Source: Breoghania sp. (lineage in GTDB: Bacteria > Pseudomonadota > Alphaproteobacteria > Rhizobiales > Stappiaceae). Taken from it: DNA of 64,000 nucleotides. Made by a program: the position numbers and the translations under genes. The stretch's first letter is position 1. Every line of letters starts with the position of its first letter. This document shows positions 12,902 through 21,731 of the stretch, piece by piece. Where the stretch lies: the NCBI RefSeq assembly GCF_030066895.1, contig NZ_JASJAV010000019.1, positions 160,001 through 224,000 on the forward strand, in the 5' to 3' direction. The notes beneath the pieces are model-generated. The model made no database searches and was not told the origin of the DNA. It was given only the letters and a program-made list of their open reading frames with translations.

Positions 12902-14110
12902 TCACGACAGATCCAGTTCCCAGATTTGACCGACCAGATCATGGCCGAAACTGTGGTGCGGCTCCTCTTCCACGAGCTTGAACCCGGCGCCTTGATAGAT
13001 CCGCCGCGCCGCAATCAGCACGTCGTTGGTCCAGAGTTTCACGCGAGCATATCCCCGCTCGCGTGCAAACCGGACAATCTCCGCCACCAGCCGCCTGCCA
13101 ATGCCATGACCGCGGGCCTTGGCCTCCACATGCAGAAGTCGGATCTTGGCCGTTCCCTCCTCGCCGGAATCGATCAGGAAGATCGCCCCGACCGGTTCGC
13201 CGTCCAGTTCCGCGATGAAACAGGCTTCGCGCGCAGGATCGACATTCTGCAGGAACGTCGCGACGATTTCCGCAACCAGCGCCTCGAAACTGTCGTCCCA
13301 ACCATATTCGCCCGTGTAGAGACAGGCCGGGACGATCAGCACGGGCTCGCGCTGAACGGTCTCCGTGGTCGGCGAGTACTGGATGAGCTCGATCAGCCGG
13401 TTGCGGAAAACCACCTTGCCCGGCGTCGCTGCGAGATCCTCCCCGACGTTGAAATTCTCCGTTCCGGCGGGAGGTTTGTCGCCGATGTAGCGATCGAAAT
13501 CCTCAAGGAAATTGGCAAAGCCACGGGCAAGATTCACCCTGCCTTCGCAGCGCGTGCGCTCCAGGACTTCCGGATTCGTGAAGGGATTGTTGGACGGCGA
13601 GAAGATATAGAGCATCTGCCGCGTCACGAACTCCACCACCTTCTCATGATGGTGGAAGACCCCGTGATGGTGGAAGACCCCGCGCACGCCCGTTGTGGCG
13701 TTGTACCAGAACTGCTGATTGAGCAGGAATCCCTGGTACATCATGTTGAAGGGGAAGCGGTTCCAGCCCTCATACGCAAACCGGTGGTCTTGCGGCAACG
13801 GCTCGATACAAGGCTCCGATGCTTCGCCGCCCGCGCATTGCCCCGCATAACGCGCGAGCCGCGCGCCCTTGCGCCACACCTTGCCCGCCAGCCGCATCTG
13901 ATGGCCGGGAGAAATGGCCAGATGCGACAGCCAGTCGACATAGGCGAGCGCCAGCGAACTCGGCGAAATGCCGCCCGTCATGTTCGCCAGCCCGGATCGC
14001 GTCGCCCGGTCAACCAGCTCGGAAAAGGCGCGCGCGGTGTGCCTGTCCTGATCCCCGTCGAAGGGGATTCGTTCTGGGTCACCGGATCACCTGTCGTTCT
14101 GAGCACGCAT
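12902..14110 (-). pseudogene. Chimera: PHA synthase (PhaC) N-terminal part fused to GNAT acetyltransferase; nonsense near start
   Basis: From 14110 to about 13325 the product matches a class I poly(3-hydroxyalkanoate) synthase N-domain (SPSSLALAYVDW, FNMMYQGFLL, PFTNPEVLERT, GKVVFRNRLIELIQY, PVLIVPA). It then passes in frame, without linker, into the C-terminal GNAT domain normally found in MarR-GNAT proteins (LYTGEYGWDDSFEALV, ARGHGIGRRLV, ARRIYQGAGFKL, HHSFGHDL). The PhaC catalytic Cys-Asp-His half and the acetyltransferase N-terminal half are absent, so neither parent is complete. The ATG at 14110 is followed by TGA at 14089-14087 (codon 8); translation could restart at 13981. A perfect 18-bp tandem duplication adds GVFHHH at 13647-13682. 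Family assignment of both halves is strong; whether the GNAT half is expressed is unknown. Confidence 0.82.
13647..13682. repeat. 18-bp tandem duplication inside phaC remnant
   Basis: Two perfect adjacent copies of TGATGGTGGAAGACCCCG (13647-13664 and 13665-13682). In the protein it doubles a GVFHHH block that is single in PHA synthases. Frame is preserved. Looks like a recent slippage event. Confidence 0.9.
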
Positions 14111-14360
14111 ATCTGATCACCTTAGGCTCAATCTATTTCGAAAACATGCCGCTAGGGAATTGCGTCGCCACGAACCGCAACATGCGACATTCCACCGCAC
14201 CATAATTTGATACCGCAACGCACATTTCCAAGCATCGCGCCATCTTTCCGTTACGTAACATGGCAAATTGTAATGTATCGGCCCGGTGCGGTCCCATTCG
14301 CCCGCACCTCCATGTTTCCGCCGAACCCGGGTTTCCAACGAAGTCACAGGGAGTATTGCC

Positions 14361-14807
14361 ATGCCGCACCAGACAAAGCCCCCCGCCAAGGATCCCAACG
14401 TCGTGCCCATGCCCTGGCTCAACCCGTCCTGAATGGAAAAGGCGGATGTTTTCGGCAGCCGTTTCTTCGATCAGTTCACGAAGGTCAACGTCGAGACGAT
14501 CTCCAAGACGGAAGCGCTGGTGGAAGATCAGCTGAGCTTCGTCTAGGACCGTGTGCGCGCCGATTTCGAATGCGCCAAGGCGATTACGGAAGCCCGCGAT
14601 CCGATCGAAGCAAGCCGTATCCTGACCGAGTTCTGGGAAAAGCTGTTCGCCGACTACAGCGCCTGCGCGGAACGCCACGGAGAGAAGCTGCGCGAGCTCG
14701 CCGCCAAGGCATGTGAAAGCAGCATGGAACTGGCGGAAATCTCAAACGAGGCGGTCACGTCGGTCGAGTAGGAAATCGAGAAGACGGCGAAGTCCACCGC
14801 CGCCTGA
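14361..14807 (+). pseudogene. Phasin family protein with three in-frame stop codons
   Basis: Reading one frame from ATG 14361 to TGA 14805 gives a 148-residue phasin (PHA granule-coating protein): Pro-rich start ending MPWLNP, then the amphipathic helical domain (VNVETISKTEALVEDQLS, ARDPIEASRILTEFWEKLF, KLRELAAKACESSMELAE). The frame is interrupted only by stops at 14430-14432 (TGA), 14544-14546 (TAG) and 14769-14771 (TAG), with no insertion or deletion. Each fits one transition from TGG or CAG. It is divergent from the phaC remnant, as expected for a PHA locus, so both storage genes are dead together. Confidence 0.85.
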
Positions 14808-14927
14808 ACCGCGCGCGGGAACGCTGCCGTCCGCGAGAGATCGAGGACGGCTGACAATCGCGGAAACAGATTCGGGATATACTGGAGACGGAATGAACCG
14901 TGCCGAGCGTATGCGGGCGCGGAACGT

Positions 14928-15422
14928 CTAGTTCTTGTCTTCCGGCAACACGGGCAAGGGAAGGATCTCGATTCCTTCCTCGATCAGATCGCGCGCATCC
15001 TCCGGCGTCGCTTCGCCGTAGATCCCGCGCTGTTCCACTTCACCGTAATGCATGCGGCGCGCTTCGCTGGCGAAACGGGAACCGACATTGTCGGCGCTCT
15101 CGGTGATCAGGTTGCGCAGCTTGCGCATCATGTCGACGATCTGCGCCTGATGCGGATTGGGCATCGCCATGACGGGCACCGCCCCGGCATGAGCCGGTTC
15201 CGCAACCGCATCGGTCTTCGCCACCGCCGGCGGGGTTTCCTGCGTCTGCGCTTCACGCGTACCTGACACCGCAGGCGCCATCAGCGCCTTCGAAATACGG
15301 TCGTCGCCGCAGATCGGGCAGGTCAGATGCCCCTCTGCCGCCTGGCAATCGAAATCACCGGCATTTCGGAACCACCCCTCGAACTCATGCCCCTCCGAGC
15401 AGATCAAGCAATAGTGGATCAT
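14928..15422 (-). CDS. DUF1178 family protein
   Basis: Small zinc-ribbon-like protein of unknown function, common in Alpha- and Betaproteobacteria. The N-terminus (MIHYCLICSEGHEFEGWF) and the second Cys pair (LTCPICGDDRI) give four cysteines likely to bind zinc; a conserved C-terminal part lies around SRFASEARRMHYGE and RGIYGEATPEDARDLIEEG. 164 residues, complete. Its start overlaps the stop of the nit2-type hydrolase pseudogene by 4 bp, so the two were an operon with grxC upstream. Intact even though its partner is broken. Confidence 0.92.
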   Translation of the reverse strand: MIHYCLICSEGHEFEGWFRNAGDFDCQAAEGHLTCPICGDDRISKALMAPAVSGTREAQTQETPPAVAKTDAVAEPAHAGAVPVMAMPNPHQAQIVDMMRKLRNLITESADNVGSRFASEARRMHYGEVEQRGIYGEATPEDARDLIEEGIEILPLPVLPEDKN

Positions 15423-16289
15423 GGAACGGGCTCCGTACGCGCAAGCGCGACTGTATCGAGAGTGAAGGGACGCTCATTGACGAGTGCAGGCACGCGACTG
15501 CGCGCCTTGGCCGCCTCGTCTACGTCAATATCGGCGAGGGTGAAACCGGATTCGTCATGATCGGCTTCCGCCAGGATCTCGCCCCACGGACCGATCACCA
15601 GCGAATGGCCGAAGGTCTCGCGCCCATCCTCGTGTCGCCCGCCCTGCGCCGCCGCGAACAGGAACGCCCCGTTCTCGATCGCGCGGGCGCGCAACAGCGT
15701 GTGCCAGTGCGCCTGCCCGGTCTGGCGGGTGAAGGCGGCGGGAACGGTCAACACGTCCGCCCCGGCCTTGGCCTGAGCGCGGAAGATCTGCGGAAAACGC
15801 ACGTCGTAGCAGACGGCAATGCCCAGTTTCGCCCAGGGCAGCTCGGCAACGATGCTGTTCTCGCCCGGCCGGTAGGTGCGCGATTCCCGCCAGCTCTCGC
15901 CATTGTGGAGATCGACGTCGAACATGTGGATCTTTTGTCGTAGCCCGCCGCGATCTCTCCGTCCGGCGAAATCAGGAAGCCGCGATTGGCGACGCTGCCG
16001 TCTTCATTGAGAATGGCGAGCGAACCGATATGCAGCCAGACCCCCAGTTCCCCGGCGAGCTTGCGGTAGCGGGCAAGGGCGACGTCCTCGTCTTCGATCG
16101 CAATCTTCGCCATCAAGGCGGCACGGTCGCGCTCCAGGGCGTTGATCATTTCCGGCGTCAGGACGTAAGACGCCCCGGCCTCCGCCGCCTTGCAGATCAA
16201 GGCCTCGCTCTGCGCGACGTTTTCCGCAACATCACGTCCGGACCGCATCCGAACCGCATCTGGATGCAGGCAGCCTTGAATGCACTCAT
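15419..16289 (-). pseudogene. Carbon-nitrogen hydrolase (Nit2/omega-amidase type), two frameshifts
   Basis: Nitrilase-superfamily amidase acting on deaminated glutamine-like substrates. Start MSAFKAACIQMR at 16289; catalytic Glu in YVLTPEMINAL, Lys region in NRGFLISPDGEI, and the Cys motif GIAVCYDVRFPQIF further on. Two frame breaks separate these pieces: an 11-bp imperfect tandem duplication at 16238-16259 just after IQMR, and a run of four T at about 15931-15934 that is two bases longer than the frame needs (between YDK and IHMFDVDL). The 3' 168 codons form an open frame from 15925 but lack the catalytic Glu and Lys. Conserved neighbours: grxC upstream, DUF1178 downstream. Confidence 0.82.
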
Positions 16290-16434
16290 TCTCACGTTTC
16301 TCCAGGCCCGCTTGCCGCTCAGTATGGTAGCGCACAAGCCTTAATCATTCCGGATCGGACAGGCGCCGCCTTCTGCCTTCGCCAGTCGACCAAAAACGAG
16401 CGTCCGGGCGAAACCTCATGTAAACGCCAGTTTA

Positions 16435-16689
16435 TCAGGCCGCAATCATCGCGTCGAGCTTGCCCGCGCGTTCCAGCGCATGCAGCTCATCGCAACCGCC
16501 CACATGGGTTTCGCCGATGAAGATCTGAGGAAACGTCATGCGATGCGAACGGGAAATCATTTCCTTTTTCTTTTCATGTGCATAGGTTGCATCTATCTCC
16601 TCGTAGGCAACGCCCTTGGAATCGAGAAGATGCTTGGCGGCCGTACAGAAACCGCAGAACTGTCGCGTATAGATCACGATCTTCGGCAT
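16435..16689 (-). CDS. grxC: Glutaredoxin 3
   Basis: 84-residue dithiol glutaredoxin reducing disulfides with glutathione. The active site is CGFC (YTRQFCGFCTAAK), a variant of CPYC seen in alphaproteobacteria; the cis-Pro turn is TFPQIFIG and the glutathione-binding GG pair is HVGGCDEL. Intact, with the normal context comF-grxC-nit2-DUF1178, where comF and nit2 are broken. Confidence 0.95.
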   Translation of the reverse strand: MPKIVIYTRQFCGFCTAAKHLLDSKGVAYEEIDATYAHEKKKEMISRSHRMTFPQIFIGETHVGGCDELHALERAGKLDAMIAA

Positions 16690-16831
16690 GGACTTTCCAT
16701 TCGAAACAAAGGGGCGGGCTCACGGCATCGGCCTCGCCCCGAAGGAAATGAAAACCGGACACAGCCTTGCTGGCGCACGTCACCGGAGCCGTACGCCATG
16801 CAAGAATTCGGAGCCGGATTGGTGTTGTGAT

Positions 16832-17580
16832 TTATATTGTTGCGGCAGCCGGAGATACAACCCGCGCAAAAGTTAAGAACGTCGACCTGCAACGCGCGCG
16901 CGCGTTTGAGCGCACGCGCGCACGCCTTGACCGTGACTCCGGTCGTATAACGTCATCGATCAGCAAAACGCGCCGCCCTTCGATCATCGCCCGTTGCTCA
17001 CGATCAACCACGAAAGCCCCGCGCACATTATCCCGCCGCGGATCGCGATGAAGCCCAACCTGGCGCGGCGTCGCCCGGATCCTGGCCAGAACGGCCGGGT
17101 CCATCGACTTGTTGCATTGCCGGGCGATCGATCCCGCCAGCACCGCCGCCTGATTGAACCGCCGCGACCACAGCCGACGCCGGTGCAGCGGCACCGGCAC
17201 GATGATATCGGCCTCCGCGACAAGCTCCGCCCCGGCCCGCGCCATCCATCCGGCCATGGCAGGCGCCAGTCCCAAACGGTCGCGATATTTCAGTCCGTGC
17301 ACGAGTCCGCGCGAGATGTCGTCGTGAATGCAGGCCGCCCGCGCGCGCTCAAGCGGCGGCGGATCGGCAATTGCCTCCGCCGACAGCCCCACCTCGCCCA
17401 GATCATAGGCTAAGGGGCACACCGAGAACCACGCAATAGGATCGTTCAATCCAGGTGAGCTTCGACCAGCACGTCATACAGATCTCGGGCGCGGCATCGA
17501 GCGGCCGATCGCAGACAAAACAGACCGGCGGCAAGGCCAGATCCAGCAGCGCGGTGGGACGCCAATGTTTCAGAGCACTG
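16832..17580 (-). pseudogene. comF: ComF family phosphoribosyltransferase-like protein, several frameshifts
   Basis: ComF proteins have an N-terminal Cys-rich zinc motif and a PRTase fold and are linked to DNA uptake. The zinc part (LPPVCFVCDRPLD...CMTCWSKL) is in a different frame from the body; the break is in CCCC near 17415. The body is recognisable (DDISRGLVHGLKYRDRL, IIVPVPLHRRRLWSRRFNQA, VLLIDDV). Right after VLLIDDV the PRPP loop (expected YTTG) is lost by a 1-nt deletion near 16951, and the frame returns to LTFARVVSP after a compensating shift near 16880. With the PRPP loop scrambled the product would not work. The 5' limit is uncertain; no clear start codon was found. Confidence 0.75.
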
Positions 17581-17778
17581 TAAGAACACTGTAAAAGCCT
17601 GAGGTCGCGCCACGTCGCGAGCCATCCTCGGCCCGTTTTATGCCTGCCGTCTCATCGTCTGCGGCCTGCACGGCGATCACACCCCTCCCCTTGCGCGCAA
17701 AGAAGTTTGGTCCCGGCGCCGGAATTTTGACGCCCGGCCCTTTCCGCGGCATAAGCAGCCTACCATGTTCCGTGGGCC

Positions 17779-18681
17779 ATGCCGATGAACTCTCCCTTCA
17801 ACCGTCGCCTGCTCGCCCTCCATCGCGCCCGCGCCCTTGCGCAGCGTACGGAAGGAGCGGATTTCCTGCTGCGCCTGGTGGCGCAGGATATCGAGGATCG
17901 CCTCGCGGTCACCACGCACAAATTCGCGCTGGCGCTCGATCTCGGCGGACATACGGGGCAGGTCCGCAATGCGCTTGAGCGCTCCGACCGCGTCGAGACA
18001 GTCCTGCGCGCGGACCTCTTCGTCCCCGATCAGGGAAGCGGCAAACCCGACCTCGTCGTCGACGATGAAATCTTGCCCTTTGCCGACGGATCGCTCGATC
18101 TCGTTGTCTCCGCGCTATCGCTCCATTGGGTGAACGACCTGCCGGGCGCCCTGATCCAGATCCGGCGCGCTCTGAAACCCGATGGGCTCTTTCTGGGCGC
18201 TCTGGCGGACGGCGACACCTTGTGGGAATTGCGCGACGCGTTGCTGAGCGCGGAAGCGGAACTGACCGGTGGGGCGAGCCCGCGCGTTTCTCCCTTTGCC
18301 GATACGCGCGAGATGGGCGGTCTCCTGCAACGTGCGGGCTTCGCGTTGCCCGTTGCCGATCAGGACCGGCTGACAGTGCGCTATGACAGCGCCTTCCATC
18401 TGATGCGGGATCTGAGAGCAATGGGCGCGACCGGCATTCTGGCCGAGCGCGGAGCTCCAGCGAGCCGGGCGCTTTTCATGAAAACAGTCGAGATCTACGC
18501 CGAGCGCCATGCGGACCCGGACGGCCGTATCCGCGCGACGTTCCAGATCCTGTCCGTCTCGGGCTGGGCACCGCACGAAAGTCAGCAACAGCCTCTGAAA
18601 CCGGGATCTGCGAAGATGAGTTTCGCCGAAGCGCTGGGGACGAATGAGATCGCCACGGGCGACAAGCCGTCCCGGACATAA
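17779..18681 (+). CDS. Class I SAM-dependent methyltransferase, NDUFAF5/BioC-like
   Basis: 300-residue methyltransferase-fold protein related to NDUFAF5, the mitochondrial complex I assembly factor, which suggests a role in NADH dehydrogenase maturation rather than biotin synthesis. Visible: N-terminal FNRRLLALHRARAL, SAM-binding ALDLGGHTGQV, LPFADGSLDLVVSALSLHWVNDLPGAL, and C-terminal SRALFMKTVEIYAERH and IRATFQILSVSGWAPHESQQQPLKPGSA, the last typical of the alphaproteobacterial group. Start ATG 17779 or the Met two codons later. Divergent from comF. Intact. Confidence 0.9.
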   Translation: MPMNSPFNRRLLALHRARALAQRTEGADFLLRLVAQDIEDRLAVTTHKFALALDLGGHTGQVRNALERSDRVETVLRADLFVPDQGSGKPDLVVDDEILPFADGSLDLVVSALSLHWVNDLPGALIQIRRALKPDGLFLGALADGDTLWELRDALLSAEAELTGGASPRVSPFADTREMGGLLQRAGFALPVADQDRLTVRYDSAFHLMRDLRAMGATGILAERGAPASRALFMKTVEIYAERHADPDGRIRATFQILSVSGWAPHESQQQPLKPGSAKMSFAEALGTNEIATGDKPSRT

Positions 18682-18762
18682 CAAAACCGGCACACCCACA
18701 AGAAGCGCACCGGTTCGAACATTTTCCGAAAGCCTGGAAGATCGGCCTTTTCCGACGAGGGG

Positions 18763-18975
18763 TTACTCGATCCCGCTCAGCCCGGCACTGACCGGCTCGT
18801 AATAGTCGGTCTTCAGGCTCTCGCCGATGGCGCCGACCGTGCCGACGATCGCAAGCACGATGATCCCGGCGATCAAGCTGTATCCGATCACCGTCGATCC
18901 CTGTTCGTCTGCCCAGAAGGCCTTGAACGTTTCGCGGAGCCGGCACGATTTGGTGGATGCGGGATCATGCGACAT
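18763..18975 (-). CDS. Flp family type IVb pilin, altered Glu5
   Basis: 70-residue Flp/Fap-type pilin: short cytoplasmic leader, prepilin cleavage site at G followed by STVIGYSLIAGIIVLAIVG and a short polar tail. It is the structural unit of Tad pili. The residue five positions after the cleavage Gly is normally Glu (motif ATAIEY), needed for subunit assembly; here it is Gly (STVIGY), explained by one base change. No tad assembly genes are nearby, so this is an orphan copy; with Glu5 lost it may not polymerise. Assignment is firm from the hydrophobic motif. Confidence 0.82.
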   Translation of the reverse strand: MSHDPASTKSCRLRETFKAFWADEQGSTVIGYSLIAGIIVLAIVGTVGAIGESLKTDYYEPVSAGLSGIE

Positions 18976-19013
18976 GGAAACTTATTTTCTTCCGGCCCAT
19001 GCCGCCGCCGATC

Positions 19014-19424
19014 CTAGAGAAGATCGAGAAGGTGCGGAATGAGCGGTTCGTCTGCTGGCGGCATCGGATAATCCCTCAAGGCCGTCGGCCGCACCCATTT
19101 GAGCGCCTGACCTTCACCTCCCTGAACGATTCCTTGCCACCGTCTGCAAACGTAAAGTGGCATCAGGAGGTGAAAATCGTCGTAAGCGTGACTGGCGAAG
19201 GTCAGCGGCGCGAGGCACTCTTTCTTAACCGTGATCACCAGCTCTTCAGACAGTTCCCGGATCAGAGAATCCTCCGGCCGCTCGCCCGGCTCCACCTTGC
19301 CACCGGGGAATTCCCACATTCCCGCGAGCGCCTTTCCCTCCGACCTTTGAGTAATGAGAATCCGGCCGTCGACATCGATGAGAGCGCAGGCAACAACAAG
19401 CAGTAAATCAGGCATGTCAGGCAT
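19014..19424 (-). CDS. mutT: 8-oxo-dGTP diphosphatase (Nudix)
   Basis: 136-residue MutT-type Nudix hydrolase that removes oxidised guanine nucleotides from the pool. The Nudix box is complete: G at GGKVEPGERPEDSL, then IRELSEELVI, giving Gx5Ex7REUxEE. N-terminus MPDMPDLLLVVACALID is the usual strand; C-terminus ends with PADEPLIPHLLDLL. It follows the argJ-GNAT block as in related genomes. Because the box is intact, the C-to-T-type mutations seen elsewhere are not explained by an obvious mutT defect, which would give A-to-C changes. Confidence 0.93.
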   Translation of the reverse strand: MPDMPDLLLVVACALIDVDGRILITQRSEGKALAGMWEFPGGKVEPGERPEDSLIRELSEELVITVKKECLAPLTFASHAYDDFHLLMPLYVCRRWQGIVQGGEGQALKWVRPTALRDYPMPPADEPLIPHLLDLL

Positions 19425-19490
19425 GTTCCATGGTGAGACGCGAAAGGAACCGGCGATTAACGATAACGAATCTCTATTTATTGGGCTCGC

Positions 19491-20340
19491 TCATACGAGC
19501 GGTCGCATCCAGAAATAGTGATAGGAATAGAGCGGCTTGAAGCCGAATCGACTGTAGAGCGCCTTGGCCGGAACGTTGTCGGCCACGACCTGCGACCACG
19601 CTTTCTTCGCGCCGCTCCGCCCGCCATGGGCAAGCGCGGCAGTCACGAGTTTCGCCGCCAATCCGCGCCGCCGCCGCTCAGGCGCGGTCGCCACGTCGAA
19701 GATCCCGACAAGCCCCCCCGTCGCATACCGCGAGAAGCATTACCTGCGGATCTCCGTCCTCACCGCGCAAGGAAAGGGCCAGCAACTCCGCCGGCACCTT
19801 TTCAAGCGAAGCACGGAGGGTTGCGAGAGCCCCGGGTGTCACCTTGTCCGCCCCCGTCCCGCCGACGGCAGCAAAATCGCGCAACCATTCTCCGCGCGGC
19901 AAACGGACGATCTCGTTCTCCGCCGAAGTATCGGGGACAGTTCCGTCGCCCGCAATCGCCACCGACCAGACCTCCGTCTGCGCATAACGCTGCCAGCCGC
20001 GGGCATCGATCAGATCGTCGAGCGCCTGCGGCACGAGCGGCGTCCAACGCAGATGCATCGGAATGTCCGCGTCAGCGAAGCGCACGACCGCCCGCTCCAG
20101 CCGAGCCTCGACATCCCTGTCGTCGGCCGGGTCGTAGATATTGAGCGAATTGACCCGGCGCACGGGATTGCCCAGCGACAGCCACGTCAGCCAGGCCCCG
20201 TCGAAATGCAGCATCAGGCTCGGAAAGGCCGTGAGATTGGCCTGTTCGAGAAGGAAGATGTCGCTCAGATCCTCGGGCCGCTCGCGCCGAATCGGATCAT
20301 CAAGCAGCTCAGCTTCGGTAGTCTCCATTGATTTCGACAT
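19491..20340 (-). pseudogene. GNAT family N-acetyltransferase, frameshift in a G7 tract
   Basis: Double-length GNAT protein always found beside argJ and mutT in this group. Residues 1-205 are in one frame (IRRERPEDLSDIFLLEQANLT onward); the acetyl-CoA-binding part (TAPERRRRGLAAKLV, AWSQVVADNVPAKALYSRFGF) is in another. The break is a run of seven C on the plus strand (19713-19719; G7 in the gene). With six G the frame would run VCDGGLVGIFDVATAPERRRRG without interruption. The start overlaps the argJ stop by 32 bp. Either a true slippage mutation, a phase-variable tract or a homopolymer sequencing error. Confidence 0.8.
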
Positions 20341-21550
20341 ATTCTTTCGTGAGATCGCAGGTCCACACCGTCGCCGCGCCTTGGCCGAGGCCGATATCGG
20401 CGCGGATCACGATCTTGTCCCGTTCCATGACGGCAGCGGCCGCTTCCTCGCTGTAGTCGGGATCGCGTTCACCGTCGACGGCAACGCGCACCTCGGCGAA
20501 CCAGATGGCGAGCCGGTCGCGATCGGCGGGCTCGCCGGCCTTGCCGACGGCCATCACGACCCGGCCCCAGTTCGCGTCCTCGCCCGCGACCGCCGTCTTG
20601 ACTAACGGCGAATTGGCGATGGAAAGCGCGATGCGCTTGGCCGAAGCCTCGCTCTCCGCCCCCGTCACGCGAACCTCGACGAATTTGCGCGCGCCCTCGC
20701 CGTCGCGCACGACCTGATGCGCAAGATCCCGCATCAGACCGGCGAATGCGACACGGAACGCGTTCATCCGCGGATCCGTCAACGCCTCGATTGCAGGCGC
20801 GCCCTTGGCCGCCGCTTTCCGGGTGGAAAAGGCCAGAACCGTGTCGGACGTGGAGGTGTCGCTGTCGACCGTCACCGAGTTGAACGAACCGCCGACGCCC
20901 TCGTTCAGAAGATCCTGCAGTACATGGACGGCAATCGGTGCGTCGGTGACGATGAAGGAGAGCATGGTCGCCATGTCGGGCGCGATCATGCCCGCGCCCT
21001 TGGCGATACCGTTGATGGTGACGGTCGTGCCGCCCAGATCGACCGTGCGCGTGGCGACCTTCGCATAGGTGTCCGTGGTCATGATCGCCTTGGCCGCCTC
21101 GATCCACGGCCCGGAAGCAACGCGCGCAACAAGATCGCCGATGACCGGAGCGAATTTCTCCGCCGGGAGCGGCTCACCGATCACGCCGGTAGAGGCGAGG
21201 AAGATTTCGGACGGCTTGCACCCGACCGCCTTTGCGACGATTTCGGAGGATAGTTCCACCGCGGCCCGCCCCTTCTTGCCGGTGAAGGCGTTGGCATTGC
21301 CGGAATTGACCATCAGGGCCCGTGCCTTGCCCTGGGCAAGGTTGGCGCGGCACCAGTCCACCGGCGCCGACGGGCAGCGCGAGCGGGTAAAGATGCCGGC
21401 GACCTCCGTCGCCTCATCGAACAACATCAGCAGGACGTCGGTGCGCCCCTGATACTTGATGCCGGCCTCGACGGTGGCAAATCGCACGCCGTCGACCTCG
21501 GGCATCTCGGGAACAGTCTTGGGAGCAAGCGGAGAGATGGCGGTCGACAT
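20309..21550 (-). CDS. argJ: Bifunctional glutamate N-acetyltransferase / N-acetylglutamate synthase
   Basis: Transfers acetyl groups from N-acetylornithine to glutamate (and from acetyl-CoA), sustaining the cyclic arginine pathway. The autocleavage and nucleophile Thr lie in [17 protein letters not shown]. The start is ATG 21550 preceded by GAGGA at good spacing; the frame opens at 21565 with TTG but the family starts [11 protein letters not shown]. 413 residues, normal and undamaged. Two hairpins and an Arg-rich short frame precede it (see leader entry). Downstream is the overlapping GNAT gene. Confidence 0.96.
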   Translation of the reverse strand: MSTAISPLAPKTVPEMPEVDGVRFATVEAGIKYQGRTDVLLMLFDEATEVAGIFTRSRCPSAPVDWCRANLAQGKARALMVNSGNANAFTGKKGRAAVELSSEIVAKAVGCKPSEIFLASTGVIGEPLPAEKFAPVIGDLVARVASGPWIEAAKAIMTTDTYAKVATRTVDLGGTTVTINGIAKGAGMIAPDMATMLSFIVTDAPIAVHVLQDLLNEGVGGSFNSVTVDSDTSTSDTVLAFSTRKAAAKGAPAIEALTDPRMNAFRVAFAGLMRDLAHQVVRDGEGARKFVEVRVTGAESEASAKRIALSIANSPLVKTAVAGEDANWGRVVMAVGKAGEPADRDRLAIWFAEVRVAVDGERDPDYSEEAAAAVMERDKIVIRADIGLGQGAATVWTCDLTKEYVEINGDYRS

Positions 21551-21561
21551 GGGATCCTCGT

Positions 21562-21681
21562 TCAAAACAGGGCGGAAAAGCCCCCGCTCCGTTTTAGCGG
21601 GGGCCGTTCAGCGCGCAAGCCCCCTTGTTGCTTGACCCACCGCCTGTGACGGCGAAGGTCGCGGGACCAGGTCACCGACAT
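21562..21681 (-). promoter_or_regulatory. Possible argJ leader: short Arg-rich ORF with terminator-like hairpin
   Basis: A 39-codon frame starts at ATG 21681 and stops at 21562, just before argJ. Eight codons are Arg, five of them within codons 7-14 (RDLRRHRR). A perfect 9-bp hairpin GCCCCCGCT/AGCGGGGGC at 21580-21604, followed on the minus strand by TTTT, lies inside its 3' part. A second tiny frame (MRPSKKGQCR, 21704-21672) overlaps its start. The arrangement recalls an attenuator for an arginine gene, but Arg codons are common in GC-rich DNA, so this is a hypothesis. Confidence 0.35.
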
Positions 21682-21731
21682 TGCCCCTTTTTCGAGGGGC
21701 GCATAATGGTTCGAGGCGCCCTGAAAACGAA

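Noticed and set aside
18682-18762. Terminator after the NDUFAF5-like gene
   Set aside because: AACCGG and CCGGTT can pair across a 19-nt loop near 18684-18714, but the stem is short and no T run follows.
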